Positions 36,143 through 45,806 of a stretch of 64,000 nt of DNA are shown here, in pieces. Each line of letters opens with the position of its first letter. The first letter of the stretch is position 1. This DNA comes from Prevotella sp. P2-180. GTDB lineage: Bacteria; Bacteroidota; Bacteroidia; Bacteroidales; Bacteroidaceae. Below the pieces are notes generated by a model that did not search any database, was not told the origin of the DNA, and saw only the letters and a list, made by a program, of their open reading frames with translations. Where the stretch lies: assembly GCF_002251435.1 (NCBI RefSeq), contig NZ_NPJI01000013.1:62001-126000 (forward strand), in the 5' to 3' direction. A program made the translations under genes and the position numbers.

Positions 36143-36711
36143 TCTTTGCAGAATTCACGTATTATCTCCAGGGTCTCCGCCTTTGCCTTCTCAAGGTCGT
36201 CGTTAACGACAATGCGGTCAAACTGTGGCGCAAAGCCAAGTTCGTATTCCGCCCTGGCTATTCGTTGCTCAATCACTTCTGGCGCATCAGTGGCGCGGGA
36301 GTTCAGGCGTCGGCGAAGCTCGTCTACCGATGGCGGCTGTATGAAGATGCTCAATGCCTTGTCGCCGTAATATCGCTTGATATTGCAACCACCTTTCACG
36401 TCGACATCGAACACCACGTTTTGTCCGTCGGCCCTTTGGCTTTCCACCTGCGACTTCAGTGTTCCATAGAATCTGTCGGTGTATACCTCTTCGTATTCAA
36501 GGAATTCGTCGTTGGCAATTTTTTCCTTGAAGTCCTCAGGCGAGAGGAAGAAGTATTCCACTCCATTCTGTTCGGTGCCTCGTGGAGCGCGGCTTGTGCA
36601 TGATATGGAGAATGCGAGACAAAGCTCCTTGTGTTCGCTCATCAGCCAGTTGATGATAGTGCTTTTGCCTGACCCCGATGGGGCGGAAAAGATAATCAGT
36701 TTGCCGTTCAT
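36139..36711 (-). CDS. gmk: Guanylate kinase
   Basis: 190 residues. P-loop SAPSGSGKST (9-18), then the GMP-binding SCTSRAPRGTEQNGVEYFF and a lid segment. It phosphorylates GMP to GDP. Encoded 1 bp after yicC and overlapping the NadD fusion, in a tight three-gene unit. Confidence 0.96.
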   Translation of the reverse strand: MNGKLIIFSAPSGSGKSTIINWLMSEHKELCLAFSISCTSRAPRGTEQNGVEYFFLSPEDFKEKIANDEFLEYEEVYTDRFYGTLKSQVESQRADGQNVVFDVDVKGGCNIKRYYGDKALSIFIQPPSVDELRRRLNSRATDAPEVIEQRIARAEYELGFAPQFDRIVVNDDLEKAKAETLEIIREFCKE

Positions 36712-36712
36712 A

Positions 36713-37591
36713 TTACAAAGCGTTCAGTACTTGTTCTTTTATTTGTTCCAGTTCGTCCTTCATTTTTACCACTATGTTCTGCATTTCCGCATGGTTGCTT
36801 TTTGAGCCGGTGGTGTTTATCTCTCGTCCCATTTCCTGTGCGATGAATCCGAGTTTCTTTCCCACTCCGCGACCATCTTCGTACATAGTCTCGCGGAAAT
36901 ACTTCAGGTGGTTTGTCAGTCGTTGCTTCTCCTCGCTGATGTCGAGCTTTTCGATATAATATATAAGTTCCTGCTCGAGGCGGTTTTTGTCGTAGTCCAC
37001 CTCTGGGATGGTAGAAAGGCCATCAATGATTCTTTGACGTATTTTCTCCACCCTAATCTTTTCGTAAGGCTCTATGGCTTGCAACAGCGCTTGTATGTTG
37101 TCTATTTTTTCTTCAAACTTCTTCTGTAGCGCTGCGCCCTCTTGTAGTCTGAACTCAATGAGTTGTGTCAGTGCCTTGTCGACACCCTGTCTTACGATAT
37201 CCCACTCTTCGTCTGAGAGTTCCTCAATATCGATTTTCGACATCACGTCTGGCATTCTCAGTAATGTGGCGAAGATGTCTTCTGGCTGTGGAATGCCCGT
37301 TGAGTTCACAACATCAATGACTTGTTTGTAGTAAGCCTTCATTAGTTCCTTGTTGATAGGTGTAGCCTCGGAGGCGGCGTTTTTCTCCGTCCACAATGCA
37401 AAGTCCACTTTGCCTCTTTCAAGTTTTTGGGCAATAGTCTGCCTAATCTCTATTTCTTTCTCTCTATAGAGTGGACAGATGCGTGTGGAAAGGTCAAGTG
37501 CCTTGCTGTTGAGCGACTTTACCTCAATGTTGATTTTCTTGTCTCCGTAGGTCACGACAGCCTTGCCGTAACCTGTCATAGATTGTATCAT
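36713..37591 (-). CDS. YicC family protein (putative endoribonuclease)
   Basis: 292 residues. N-terminal MIQSMTGYGKAV and LNSKALDLSTRICPLYREKE, and C-terminal GKKLGFIAQEMGREINTTGSK, are family signatures. YicC proteins have been linked to RNA turnover as endoribonucleases. The yicC-gmk order is common in many bacteria. First gene of the unit. Confidence 0.93.
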   Translation of the reverse strand: MIQSMTGYGKAVVTYGDKKINIEVKSLNSKALDLSTRICPLYREKEIEIRQTIAQKLERGKVDFALWTEKNAASEATPINKELMKAYYKQVIDVVNSTGIPQPEDIFATLLRMPDVMSKIDIEELSDEEWDIVRQGVDKALTQLIEFRLQEGAALQKKFEEKIDNIQALLQAIEPYEKIRVEKIRQRIIDGLSTIPEVDYDKNRLEQELIYYIEKLDISEEKQRLTNHLKYFRETMYEDGRGVGKKLGFIAQEMGREINTTGSKSNHAEMQNIVVKMKDELEQIKEQVLNAL

Positions 37592-37738
37592 ATATAGAAG
37601 ATTTTATTATTTTCGGCTGCAAAGTTACTAAATTAATATCCAAAAAGCACATTCTGCCTCTTTTTTTTTATAATAATGTGCATTGTTTGAAAAAAAATGA
37701 TTAAGTTTGCACACAAAAACAATAGAAAAGTCATTATT

Positions 37739-39223
37739 ATGCTGAGAAAAATAAGATTGACGCTCGCCTCATTGTTCTTCGTTGGCGTATCATTGCTCTT
37801 CCTCGACTTCACAGGAGTGGCTCATGCCTGGTTGGCTTGGATGGCGCAAATACAGTTCTTGCCTGCATTGTTGGCTGCCAACGGCTTGGTGATTATAGCA
37901 CTTGTGATTCTTACCCTGCTCTTGGGGCGTGTGTACTGTTCGGTGATTTGTCCCTTGGGCATTCTCCAGGATATATTGGCCTGGATAGGAAGAAGGGGAA
38001 AACGGAAGAAGGCTCCTTATAAATATTCACGTGAGCTGAGATGGCTTCGGTGGGGTGTGCTCATCGCATTTGTCGGGCTCTTTGCCTTCGGGCTGCAAGC
38101 GGTGGCTTGGCTTGTAGCGCCTTATAGCGCATTCGGGCGCATAGCATCAAGCCTGTTTGCACCGGTTTATCGTTTGGGAAACAACTTGCTTGCCACTGTC
38201 GCTGAGCGTTACGACAGTTATGCCTTTTATTCCGCAGACGTATGGATGAAGTCGTTGCCGACTTTTTTTGTGGCTCTCGTCACGTTTGTCCTACTTTTCA
38301 TACTTGCATGGCGTGGAGGACGCACTTGGTGTAACACCATCTGCCCCGTGGGAACAATCCTTGGCTACCTCTCACGTTTCTCATTATTGAAAATCAGAAT
38401 AGACGAGAGCAAGTGCAACCGTTGTGGTCGATGTTCTAAAAAATGCAAGGCTTCTTGTATCGACAGCAAACACCATAATGTGGACTACAGCCGTTGCGTG
38501 GCATGTATGAACTGCTTGGACACTTGCAAGCATGGGGCGATAAGTCTTGGTTATGGCCCTGTGAAAAAGCATAAGACAGACAAAACGGTGGAGGACAATT
38601 CACGACGCACGTTTATCACAACGACTGCTGTAATGGCAGTGTCGGCGGCAGTTGAGGCTCAGGAAAAGAAAGTCGATGGTGGCCTAGCCGTGGTGGAAGA
38701 CAAGGTAGCGCCCAATCGTGCCACTCCCGTGTTGCCTCCAGGCTCGTTAAGCGCTCATCATCTGGCGCGACATTGCACATCATGCCAGCTCTGTATCTCG
38801 GCATGTCCAAACGGAGTGCTTCGTCCCTCGGCTTCCTTAGATACTTTTATGCAGCCGGAAATGTCATTCGAACGTGGTTACTGTCGTACAGAATGCACTC
38901 GTTGTGCCGATGTGTGTCCTACAGATGCCATAAAGCCTATAACGGTTGAGGAAAAGTCGTCGACAAGGATTGGACATGCCGTCTGGGTGAAGAAAAACTG
39001 CATACCGCTGACCGATGGTATGAGCTGCGGCAATTGTGCACGACACTGCCCTACAGGGGCCATACAAATGGTGCCTATGGACAACAATGACGAAGAGTCG
39101 CTAAAGATACCTGTTGTAAACACCGAGCGGTGTATAGGTTGTGGAGCATGCGAACATCTATGTCCTGCCCGACCATATAGCGCAATATATGTTGAGGGAC
39201 ACGAGAGGCATAGCAATTATTAA
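37739..39223 (+). CDS. Membrane polyferredoxin (NapH-like 4Fe-4S protein)
   Basis: About 494 residues from the ATG at 37739 (MLRKIRLTL). Four N-terminal helices with CxxxCP motifs (GRVYCSVICPLGILQD and TWCNTICPVGTI) resemble NapH/CcoG electron-transfer proteins. Then comes a ferredoxin pair (CNRCGRCSKKCKASC, CVACMNCLDTC), a twin-arginine-like NSRRTFITTTAVMAVSA, and three more clusters (CTSCQLCISACP, CTRCADVCP, CGNCARHCP, CIGCGACEHLCP). It probably moves electrons across or along the inner membrane to the reductase encoded next. A slightly longer start at 37697 is less likely. Confidence 0.85.
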   Translation: MLRKIRLTLASLFFVGVSLLFLDFTGVAHAWLAWMAQIQFLPALLAANGLVIIALVILTLLLGRVYCSVICPLGILQDILAWIGRRGKRKKAPYKYSRELRWLRWGVLIAFVGLFAFGLQAVAWLVAPYSAFGRIASSLFAPVYRLGNNLLATVAERYDSYAFYSADVWMKSLPTFFVALVTFVLLFILAWRGGRTWCNTICPVGTILGYLSRFSLLKIRIDESKCNRCGRCSKKCKASCIDSKHHNVDYSRCVACMNCLDTCKHGAISLGYGPVKKHKTDKTVEDNSRRTFITTTAVMAVSAAVEAQEKKVDGGLAVVEDKVAPNRATPVLPPGSLSAHHLARHCTSCQLCISACPNGVLRPSASLDTFMQPEMSFERGYCRTECTRCADVCPTDAIKPITVEEKSSTRIGHAVWVKKNCIPLTDGMSCGNCARHCPTGAIQMVPMDNNDEESLKIPVVNTERCIGCGACEHLCPARPYSAIYVEGHERHSNY

Positions 39224-39239
39224 TATGGATATTTGAACA

Positions 39240-40652
39240 ATGAAAACAGATATTTCGAGACGTGATTTCATAAAGACCCTAGGAATGGCAGGACTTGCCA
39301 CGGCAGGCATGGCTTCATGTAAGGGGAAAAACGATAATGCAAGCGTTACTAAGTCGGAGGCTGACGGAGAAGTGCCTGCCGACAAGATGGAAATGCGCAC
39401 TTGTCCTACAACTGGAGACAAAGTGTCGCTGCTCGGTTATGGTATGATGAGACTGCCTCACCGACCAAAACCGGGAGCCGACAATGAGGACGAGGAAGAA
39501 ATTGACCAGGAAGAGGTGAACAGGCTTGTGGACTATGCCATTGCACATGGAGTGAACTATTTCGACACGTCGCCTGCCTACTGCCGCGGATTTTCAGAAC
39601 GCTCCACTGGCATTGCCCTGAAACGATATCCCAGGGAAAAAGTGTATATTGCAACAAAACTATCAAACTTCAATCCTGCGACATGGAGCCGTGAGGGGGC
39701 AATGGAAATCTACCGAAACTCTTTTAAGGAACTACAGGTAGACTATATCGACTATATGCTGCTGCATGCAGTCGGTGGAGGACAAGACTGCATGGAGGAA
39801 CTGAACAACCGATATATGAATAATGGCATGCTCGACTTCCTCGTGGATGAGAGAAAGGCGGGACGTATACGCAATCTGGGCTTCTCTTTCCATGGAGACG
39901 TAAAGGTGTTCGACTACCTGCTTCAGCAACATGACAAATACCATTGGGACTTTGTGCAGATACAACTCAATTATGTCGATTGGGAACATGCTACAGCCAC
40001 CAATCCGGGAAACATAGATGCTGTGTATCTATATGGAGAACTACAGAAGCGTGGCATCCCTGCCATAGTCATGGAACCTCTGCTCGGCGGACGACTGGCA
40101 CGAGTGCCTGACTTTATTGTGGCACGCCTTAAACAACGCGACCCGGAACGAAGTGTAGCCTCGTGGGCATTTCGCTTCGCAGGCACCTTCCCCGGCGTGC
40201 TTACAGTCTTAAGCGGCATGACACTGATGGAACATCTGCAAGACAACCTTCGCTCTTACTGTCCACTGGTCCCTCTCAACGACGACGACATGACTTTCCT
40301 GAAAGACATCGCCAACCATATTGCTGGCTTGAACAGCATACCGTGCAATGAATGTGACTATTGCATGCCATGTCCATACGGCATCAACATCCCGGCAATA
40401 TTCCATCACTACAACAAGTGTCTTAACGAAGGAAACATTCCCAACGACGTGCAAGACGAAAATTATCGTCGCGCTCGTAGGGCATATCTCGTAAGCTACG
40501 ACCGCGCAATACCCAAAGTGCGTCAAGCTGACCATTGCATAGGCTGCGGCCAGTGTGTATCCCATTGTCCACAACGTATAAATATACCGAGGGAACTACA
40601 CAAAATCAGTGATTTCGTGGATAAACTGAAAAGAGAATCAACAATATTATAA
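39240..40652 (+). CDS. Tat-exported aldo/keto reductase with C-terminal ferredoxin domain
   Basis: 470 residues. The N-terminal Tat signal [19 protein letters not shown] has twin Arg at 7-8. The body is an aldo/keto reductase barrel ([32 protein letters not shown]). The C-terminal segment carries two Fe-S motifs ([13 protein letters not shown] and [13 protein letters not shown]). Probably folded with cofactor and exported by TatAC to the periplasm, taking electrons from the polyferredoxin 16 bp upstream (inference). Substrate unknown. Confidence 0.9.
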   Translation: MKTDISRRDFIKTLGMAGLATAGMASCKGKNDNASVTKSEADGEVPADKMEMRTCPTTGDKVSLLGYGMMRLPHRPKPGADNEDEEEIDQEEVNRLVDYAIAHGVNYFDTSPAYCRGFSERSTGIALKRYPREKVYIATKLSNFNPATWSREGAMEIYRNSFKELQVDYIDYMLLHAVGGGQDCMEELNNRYMNNGMLDFLVDERKAGRIRNLGFSFHGDVKVFDYLLQQHDKYHWDFVQIQLNYVDWEHATATNPGNIDAVYLYGELQKRGIPAIVMEPLLGGRLARVPDFIVARLKQRDPERSVASWAFRFAGTFPGVLTVLSGMTLMEHLQDNLRSYCPLVPLNDDDMTFLKDIANHIAGLNSIPCNECDYCMPCPYGINIPAIFHHYNKCLNEGNIPNDVQDENYRRARRAYLVSYDRAIPKVRQADHCIGCGQCVSHCPQRINIPRELHKISDFVDKLKRESTIL

Positions 40653-40665
40653 TATCGATACAACA

Positions 40666-40848
40666 ATGAACAATATTCTTTTTATCGGAGGTATAGGATT
40701 TCAGGAGGTACTCCTTATCGCCTTGGTCGTACTTCTTTTCTTCGGCGGCAAAAAGATACCGGAGCTTATGAAAGGACTGGGTAAAGGTGTACGCTCGTTC
40801 AAGGAAGGACTTAACGACAAGGACAATACTTCAAAAGACGGGGAATGA
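40666..40848 (+). CDS. tatA: Sec-independent translocase subunit TatA
   Basis: 60 residues. One membrane helix ([23 protein letters not shown]) with the FGGKKIPEL hinge, then an amphipathic helix ([13 protein letters not shown]) and an acidic tail. It forms the Tat pore. The stop overlaps the tatC start (ATGA). Confidence 0.95.
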   Translation: MNNILFIGGIGFQEVLLIALVVLLFFGGKKIPELMKGLGKGVRSFKEGLNDKDNTSKDGE

Positions 40849-41627
40849 CATTTTGGGACCATCTTGACGAGCTGCGTGCTGCCATCATCCGGATTCTTCT
40901 CGTGACTGTGGCTTTCGGTGTAGTGGCTTTCTTTTTCAAGGAAGAATTGTTTGACGTTGTACTCGCACCGAAAGAGCCGCAGTTTGTCACATATAAAGTG
41001 CTTTATGCATTGGCTGCACTTACTGGAAATGACGGGGAAGGCTTCTTCCATGTGCAACTTGTAAGCACTGGATTGGCACAGCAGTTTGTCATACATATGA
41101 AGACCGCCATGTGTGCAGGAGTCATATTGTCTTCGCCATACGCACTGTACCAGCTCTTCCGTTTTGTATCACCCGCCCTTTATGCTCATGAGCGTCGGTA
41201 TGTGGTAAGGGTTGTGGGATATGGATATCTGCTCTTTCTCGTAGGTGTGGCTGTAAGCTACTTCGTTGTCTTCCCGCTTACGTTCCGCTTTCTGGGCACC
41301 TATCAAGTCAGTGGTGAAGTGGCAAACATGATAACACTCGACTCCTATATCAGTACCCTTATGACCTTGACCCTGTCAATGGGTATAGTTTTTGAGATAC
41401 CGGTTCTTTCGTGGATGTTTGCCAAACTCGGTTTCCTTTCCGCCACGTTCATGAGACGATATAGAAAGCATTCAGTAGTACTCATTCTGTCAGTGGCAGC
41501 CGTGATTACTCCAACCTCGGATGTTTTTACGCTACTTGCCGTTTCGACCCCTATGTACCTGCTTTTTGAACTGAGCATACTTATAGTTCAGTCTACATCG
41601 TCTGTAAAGCATAATTCTCTATTATAG
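40845..41627 (+). CDS. tatC: Sec-independent translocase subunit TatC
   Basis: 260 residues with six helices. The start [11 protein letters not shown] is the conserved N-terminal signal-docking motif of TatC. It recognises the twin-arginine signal and recruits TatA. No tatB is visible; minimal TatAC systems are known. Overlapping tatA by 4 bp and preceded by two candidate Tat substrates, it forms a self-contained export unit. Confidence 0.95.
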   Translation: MTFWDHLDELRAAIIRILLVTVAFGVVAFFFKEELFDVVLAPKEPQFVTYKVLYALAALTGNDGEGFFHVQLVSTGLAQQFVIHMKTAMCAGVILSSPYALYQLFRFVSPALYAHERRYVVRVVGYGYLLFLVGVAVSYFVVFPLTFRFLGTYQVSGEVANMITLDSYISTLMTLTLSMGIVFEIPVLSWMFAKLGFLSATFMRRYRKHSVVLILSVAAVITPTSDVFTLLAVSTPMYLLFELSILIVQSTSSVKHNSLL

Positions 41628-41911
41628 ATAATTATACGTGATGTTATTCAAGTTTAAATTATTCTTCCTATATATATATAATAAGGTGTAAGGAAAAAAT
41701 ATAGTGTAAAATATACTATAAAATAGAATATTTTTCTCTTTTTCTAAAAAAAAACACAGAAAAACTTTGTTGGTAAAATAAAAAAGATTAATTTTGTAGC
41801 GGATTATTAGCTAGAGTCAACTTGTGCGTTATGAAAAATTCCTATGAGAATATATCTTTTCGTGCTCGTTTACGATGAAATAATTAAGTATAAACAATAA
41901 TATTAGGTACA
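41628..41911. other. AT-rich intergenic region, no gene seen
   Basis: 284 bp between tatC and the coiled-coil lipoprotein gene. Apart from the promoter at 41766-41796 and a short AT-alternating run (around 41671-41685) I see nothing that codes or folds convincingly. Confidence 0.6.
41766..41796 (+). promoter_or_regulatory. Promoter of the coiled-coil lipoprotein gene
   Basis: TTTG (41766-41769), 19-bp spacer and TAATTTTG (41789-41796). It leaves a leader of about 110 nt, of the sort seen for strongly expressed surface proteins in this phylum. Confidence 0.75.
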
Positions 41912-44569
41912 ATGAAACAGAAATTTATCAATGGTTTCCTCGTGGTGACATTGTTCTTTGTCGCCATGGGTTCGTTTGTTTCCTGTAAGGATACAGACGA
42001 GGATGCAATTGCCGATCTCAGAGGTGAATTGCAGAATCAGAATGCTACTCTGAAGCAGCTCCTTGAGGCCCAGGTGAAGGGACTTCAGGACCAAATCAAC
42101 AGCCTCGAGTCTGCTAAGCAGGCTTGCCAGACTGAGTGCAACGCCATCAAGGACCGCCTCACAGCTGTTGAGAACAAACTCAAGGGTCAGAACTATCTGA
42201 CTAAGGAAGAGGCCGACAAGTACTATGTACAGATTGAGGCTTACACAACAAAGATCTCTGAGCTTGAGACAGCTATCACTACTCTTACGGGTACTGTGAA
42301 CACTTTGAAGACTACCACAGAGAATGCCATCTCTAATCTTCAGGCTGAGGACATACGTCTTGCAGGTCTTATCAACGACCTTGATAACGTTGCAACACAA
42401 GCTGCAGCTGACGCATCTGTTGCACTTGCACTCGCACAGGCTAATAAGGTAGAAATTACCAATATTCAGAATACTATTACTGAATTTAATAATTTAATCG
42501 TTGCTTGGACTCCACAGCTCCAGCAGTTGATTGCTGATGCTGCTCAGGCTAAGGCTGACGCTGCAGCTGCACTGTTAAAGGCTAACACCCTTGAACAGCT
42601 CCTTAACCAGCATATCGCAAACTGCTCTGGCAGCACTGTGGATCTCACAGAGCTTAACAATAAGATTACTGCACTTCGCACTGATGTTTCAAGTCTTCAG
42701 AGTAAAGTAGCTGCACTTGAGGCTAAGTCTTCTCTCACCGAAGACCAAGTTAAGGCCTTGGCTCAGACTGTAGCAGATAACGCTATTGCTGCTCTCCGTG
42801 GTGGTTACACAGGTACACTGAAAGACCTCGAGGATGCTTACAAGGCTGCCGTTAAGACAGTTCAGGACGAGCTCGACGCTCTTGAGTTGGTGGTTGCTGA
42901 CAATCAAGCAGCTATCGCATCTCTGAACAAGAGCCTCCAGGCACTCGTTACCGGTATCATCGTACAGGGTACTGTTAACCCAATGATCGGTTACATGAAC
43001 CTCCCACTCGACATGCGCTCAACTATGCTCGCTGCTTATTGTGGTGAGGCTGGTAGTTATAAAGTTACTTTCCCAAGTAACGATCCCGCTAATTATATGA
43101 GCGCTGCTCAGGCTCTTACAAAGAAAGAAGCTGAGCTTGTGTTCGGTTCTGTTGCTAATGCCAATGCTAAGCGTCTCGAGATTGCACAGCCAAACGGTCG
43201 CATCTATGACTTCGAACCAGGCAACAAGGAGCAGGGTGCATACGCTGGTACTCTCTATGTTACCATCAATCCTAACACAGTAAACTTTGAGAATCAGGTT
43301 CTTACTCTTGAGAACAGCATTGCAGAGCAGTCTGCCATGTACCTCACTCCTCTGAAGCCATCTGACTACAAACTGACCTTCGGTTGGACACGTGCCGCTG
43401 ACAATGGTTTCTATGAGGCAAAGGCTTACGTTAAGGAAGCTGATATCAATAAGGTGGCTGCTCGCATCGACCTTGGCGCTCTGAAGGATGTTGCAAAGGA
43501 TGTACTTGACTACAAGAATGGTGTAGACCTCACTCAGATGGCTACAACTATCTACTCTACATTCTCTAACGTACTCGATGCAAATGCTGTAAAGGCTTCT
43601 TACGAGTCTTATGTTTACGATGCTGAAGGCAATGTTGAGAGCAAAAAGACGAACTCCATCTACTCTAATTACAACCTCGCCCTGACAACCATCAAACCTC
43701 TTTCTTATAAGTTTAGCACCGATGGTCTGCCACTTAGCATTCTCTCACGCCGTTTCGCAACTATCGGCGACCTGACAGTTGAATTCGATACCGACTGTAA
43801 TGTAAACATTGACGTTTCTGGTGATACCAAGGTAACTGTTAAGGGTACTGTTCATATTCCAGCGCAGACAACAACCGATGGGTTAGGCAACACTATAACT
43901 ATAGATGCTCAGGATGTTCCGTTCGAGTCAGAGGCTGATCTTAAGAACATTCTTCAGGACTATGCTGATGACATCGCAGGTTCTATGGAGGCTGAGGTTG
44001 AAAGACTGGTTAGCAAAATGCAGGATCAGGTTAACGGAAAGATTAACGACTATGTGTCTAAGGGCAACAACGTAATCAAGAAGGTCAACAAGGTGCTCGA
44101 CCGCGTTGAGAACTTCGTTAAGAACATCGACTCTAAGCTCCAGCCTGTGATGATGTTTGTCGACGGAAGCTCTAACTATCATCGTCTCAACGACGCATAT
44201 CTCGTACCTACCAAACTGAAACTTTCTGGTTCTGGTCAGAGCGTTGCTACTCTCGTTGCTACTTCATACACTGCTGAGCTCATCGCTCCTGCATGTAAGA
44301 AGATGGTTGTAGTGACTAACGTTCTGCGCTATGAAGGTGGTGTATTGAAGAGCGCCAGCGCTGGTGACGACAAGTGTAAGGAAGCATTGAACTATGCTAA
44401 CTCTAATGGCGGTGAACTGATCGGTAACGTGGTTTCTGGTTCTGTTCGTGACTTCCCATTCGTTACCAAGGCTGACTATGCTGACTACATCTTCGAGGTT
44501 TCTTACTTCGCCCTCGACTTCTCTGGTATGCAGAGCCGTACAAAGTACTACATCCAGCCAGTACGCTAA
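41912..44569 (+). CDS. Large coiled-coil surface lipoprotein
   Basis: 885 residues, family not recognised. Lipoprotein signal (VAMGSFVSC, Cys25) followed by KDTDEDA, the acidic run typical of surface-exported Bacteroidota lipoproteins. Residues about 30-345 are long heptad-like helices (LRGELQNQNATLKQLLEAQ, TELNNKITALRTDVSSL), and the rest is mixed beta with a second helical part (about 690-760). Codon choice is biased (CTC, GCT, AAG), as in highly expressed genes. Followed after 33 bp by the OmpA-type protein, so the two may form a structural pair in the outer membrane. Confidence 0.85.
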   Translation: MKQKFINGFLVVTLFFVAMGSFVSCKDTDEDAIADLRGELQNQNATLKQLLEAQVKGLQDQINSLESAKQACQTECNAIKDRLTAVENKLKGQNYLTKEEADKYYVQIEAYTTKISELETAITTLTGTVNTLKTTTENAISNLQAEDIRLAGLINDLDNVATQAAADASVALALAQANKVEITNIQNTITEFNNLIVAWTPQLQQLIADAAQAKADAAAALLKANTLEQLLNQHIANCSGSTVDLTELNNKITALRTDVSSLQSKVAALEAKSSLTEDQVKALAQTVADNAIAALRGGYTGTLKDLEDAYKAAVKTVQDELDALELVVADNQAAIASLNKSLQALVTGIIVQGTVNPMIGYMNLPLDMRSTMLAAYCGEAGSYKVTFPSNDPANYMSAAQALTKKEAELVFGSVANANAKRLEIAQPNGRIYDFEPGNKEQGAYAGTLYVTINPNTVNFENQVLTLENSIAEQSAMYLTPLKPSDYKLTFGWTRAADNGFYEAKAYVKEADINKVAARIDLGALKDVAKDVLDYKNGVDLTQMATTIYSTFSNVLDANAVKASYESYVYDAEGNVESKKTNSIYSNYNLALTTIKPLSYKFSTDGLPLSILSRRFATIGDLTVEFDTDCNVNIDVSGDTKVTVKGTVHIPAQTTTDGLGNTITIDAQDVPFESEADLKNILQDYADDIAGSMEAEVERLVSKMQDQVNGKINDYVSKGNNVIKKVNKVLDRVENFVKNIDSKLQPVMMFVDGSSNYHRLNDAYLVPTKLKLSGSGQSVATLVATSYTAELIAPACKKMVVVTNVLRYEGGVLKSASAGDDKCKEALNYANSNGGELIGNVVSGSVRDFPFVTKADYADYIFEVSYFALDFSGMQSRTKYYIQPVR

Positions 44570-44602
44570 TAAGATTTTTTGAATTTGTAAACTACGAAAG
44601 TA

Positions 44603-45727
44603 ATGAAAATCAAACAGACGATAATGGCTTGTCTCCTGTCTGCGGTATGCCTCTCGGCATCCGCACAGGAGCCTCAGGCTAAGACGGAATATGTCTTCAA
44701 TCCTCACTGGTATGTGCAGGTGCAGCCTCTTGGCATTCAGCACACCCTCGGTGAGTTGGATTTTGGAAAACTGAATAGCTATAATGCTCAGATTGGTGTA
44801 GGTTATAACTTCAGCCCGGTACTTGGAGCTCGCCTGGCCGTCAACGCATGGCAGAGTAAAGCCGGCTCGGAGTTTGACACCAGAACTTTCGAATGGAAGT
44901 GGAAGTATGTGGCTCCTATGGTTGACGTTACTGTTAACCTGTCGAACCTCATTTGTGGTTACAATCCTACACGAGTGTTCAACCTTGGCATCTTTGCCGG
45001 AGTAGGCGCTAACATCGCCTTCTCTAACGACGAGGCTCAGGAAGCTAACGACGCTATTGCTAAATATCAGGAGTATACCGACGGCTATCAGCCACTTCGT
45101 TACCTTTGGCATGGCTCTAAGGCTCGCATCGCTGGTCAGGCTGGTGTCACAGCTGATTTCCGCGTGAGCGACGCTGTTAGTATTGGTGTTGAGTTCAATG
45201 CCAATACACTGAGCGACCACTTTAACTCCAAGAAAGCCGGTAACTCTGACTGGTATTTCAATGCCCTCGCAGGAGTGAAGGTAAACCTTGGCAAGACCTA
45301 CACAACTCGTACAGTTGTTGCTGAGCAGGCACCTGTTGTTGAGCCACAGGTAGTTGAAAAGGTTGTAGAGAAAGTTGTAGAGAAGGAAGTTCCCGCAGTG
45401 GTTCAGCCAATTCGCCGTGATGTGTTCTTCACCATCCGCAGCACCTCTATAACCAATGCAGAGAAGCAAAAGGTTCGTGAGATTGCCGAATACATGAAGG
45501 CTAATCCTAACTCAAAGGTTGTTGTTACTGGTTATGCCGACAAGGGCACAGGTAACGCACGCATCAACCGCGAACTCTCTGAGCACCGCGCTAAGGTTGT
45601 AGCAGGAATGCTTGTTAAGGACTACAACATCTCAGCTTCACGTATTGATATCGATTTCAAGGGTGACACCGAACAGCCATACGCAGAGAATGATCTCAAC
45701 CGTGTGACTATCTGTATCGCTCAGTAA
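44603..45727 (+). CDS. OmpA-family outer-membrane protein
   Basis: 374 residues. Signal peptide (LLSAVCLSASAQ), N-terminal beta-barrel (about 25-230), a linker rich in Val/Glu/Pro (VVEKVVEKVVEKEVP), and a C-terminal OmpA peptidoglycan-binding domain (about 270-374) with VVVTGYADKGTGNARINREL and LSEHRAKVV. It ties the outer membrane to the wall. Codon use is biased like the upstream gene. A stem-loop terminator follows. Confidence 0.93.
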   Translation: MKIKQTIMACLLSAVCLSASAQEPQAKTEYVFNPHWYVQVQPLGIQHTLGELDFGKLNSYNAQIGVGYNFSPVLGARLAVNAWQSKAGSEFDTRTFEWKWKYVAPMVDVTVNLSNLICGYNPTRVFNLGIFAGVGANIAFSNDEAQEANDAIAKYQEYTDGYQPLRYLWHGSKARIAGQAGVTADFRVSDAVSIGVEFNANTLSDHFNSKKAGNSDWYFNALAGVKVNLGKTYTTRTVVAEQAPVVEPQVVEKVVEKVVEKEVPAVVQPIRRDVFFTIRSTSITNAEKQKVREIAEYMKANPNSKVVVTGYADKGTGNARINRELSEHRAKVVAGMLVKDYNISASRIDIDFKGDTEQPYAENDLNRVTICIAQ

Positions 45728-45747
45728 TCTAATTTAAAAGATATTTT

Positions 45748-45794
45748 AGCTGCACTGCTTTACCTGTAATAAGATAAGGTGGTGCAGTTTTAAT
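45748..45794 (+). terminator. Probable terminator after the OmpA-type gene
   Basis: CTGCAC (45750-45755) pairs with GTGCAG (45782-45787), with an inner ACC/GGT pairing, and TTTTAATTT follows. Confidence 0.55.
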
Positions 45795-45806
45795 TTGAAA
45801 AATACA

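Noticed and set aside
44264..45469. Minus-strand open frame of 401 codons across the OmpA gene
   Set aside because: Antisense to two strongly supported genes; it arises from their biased codons.
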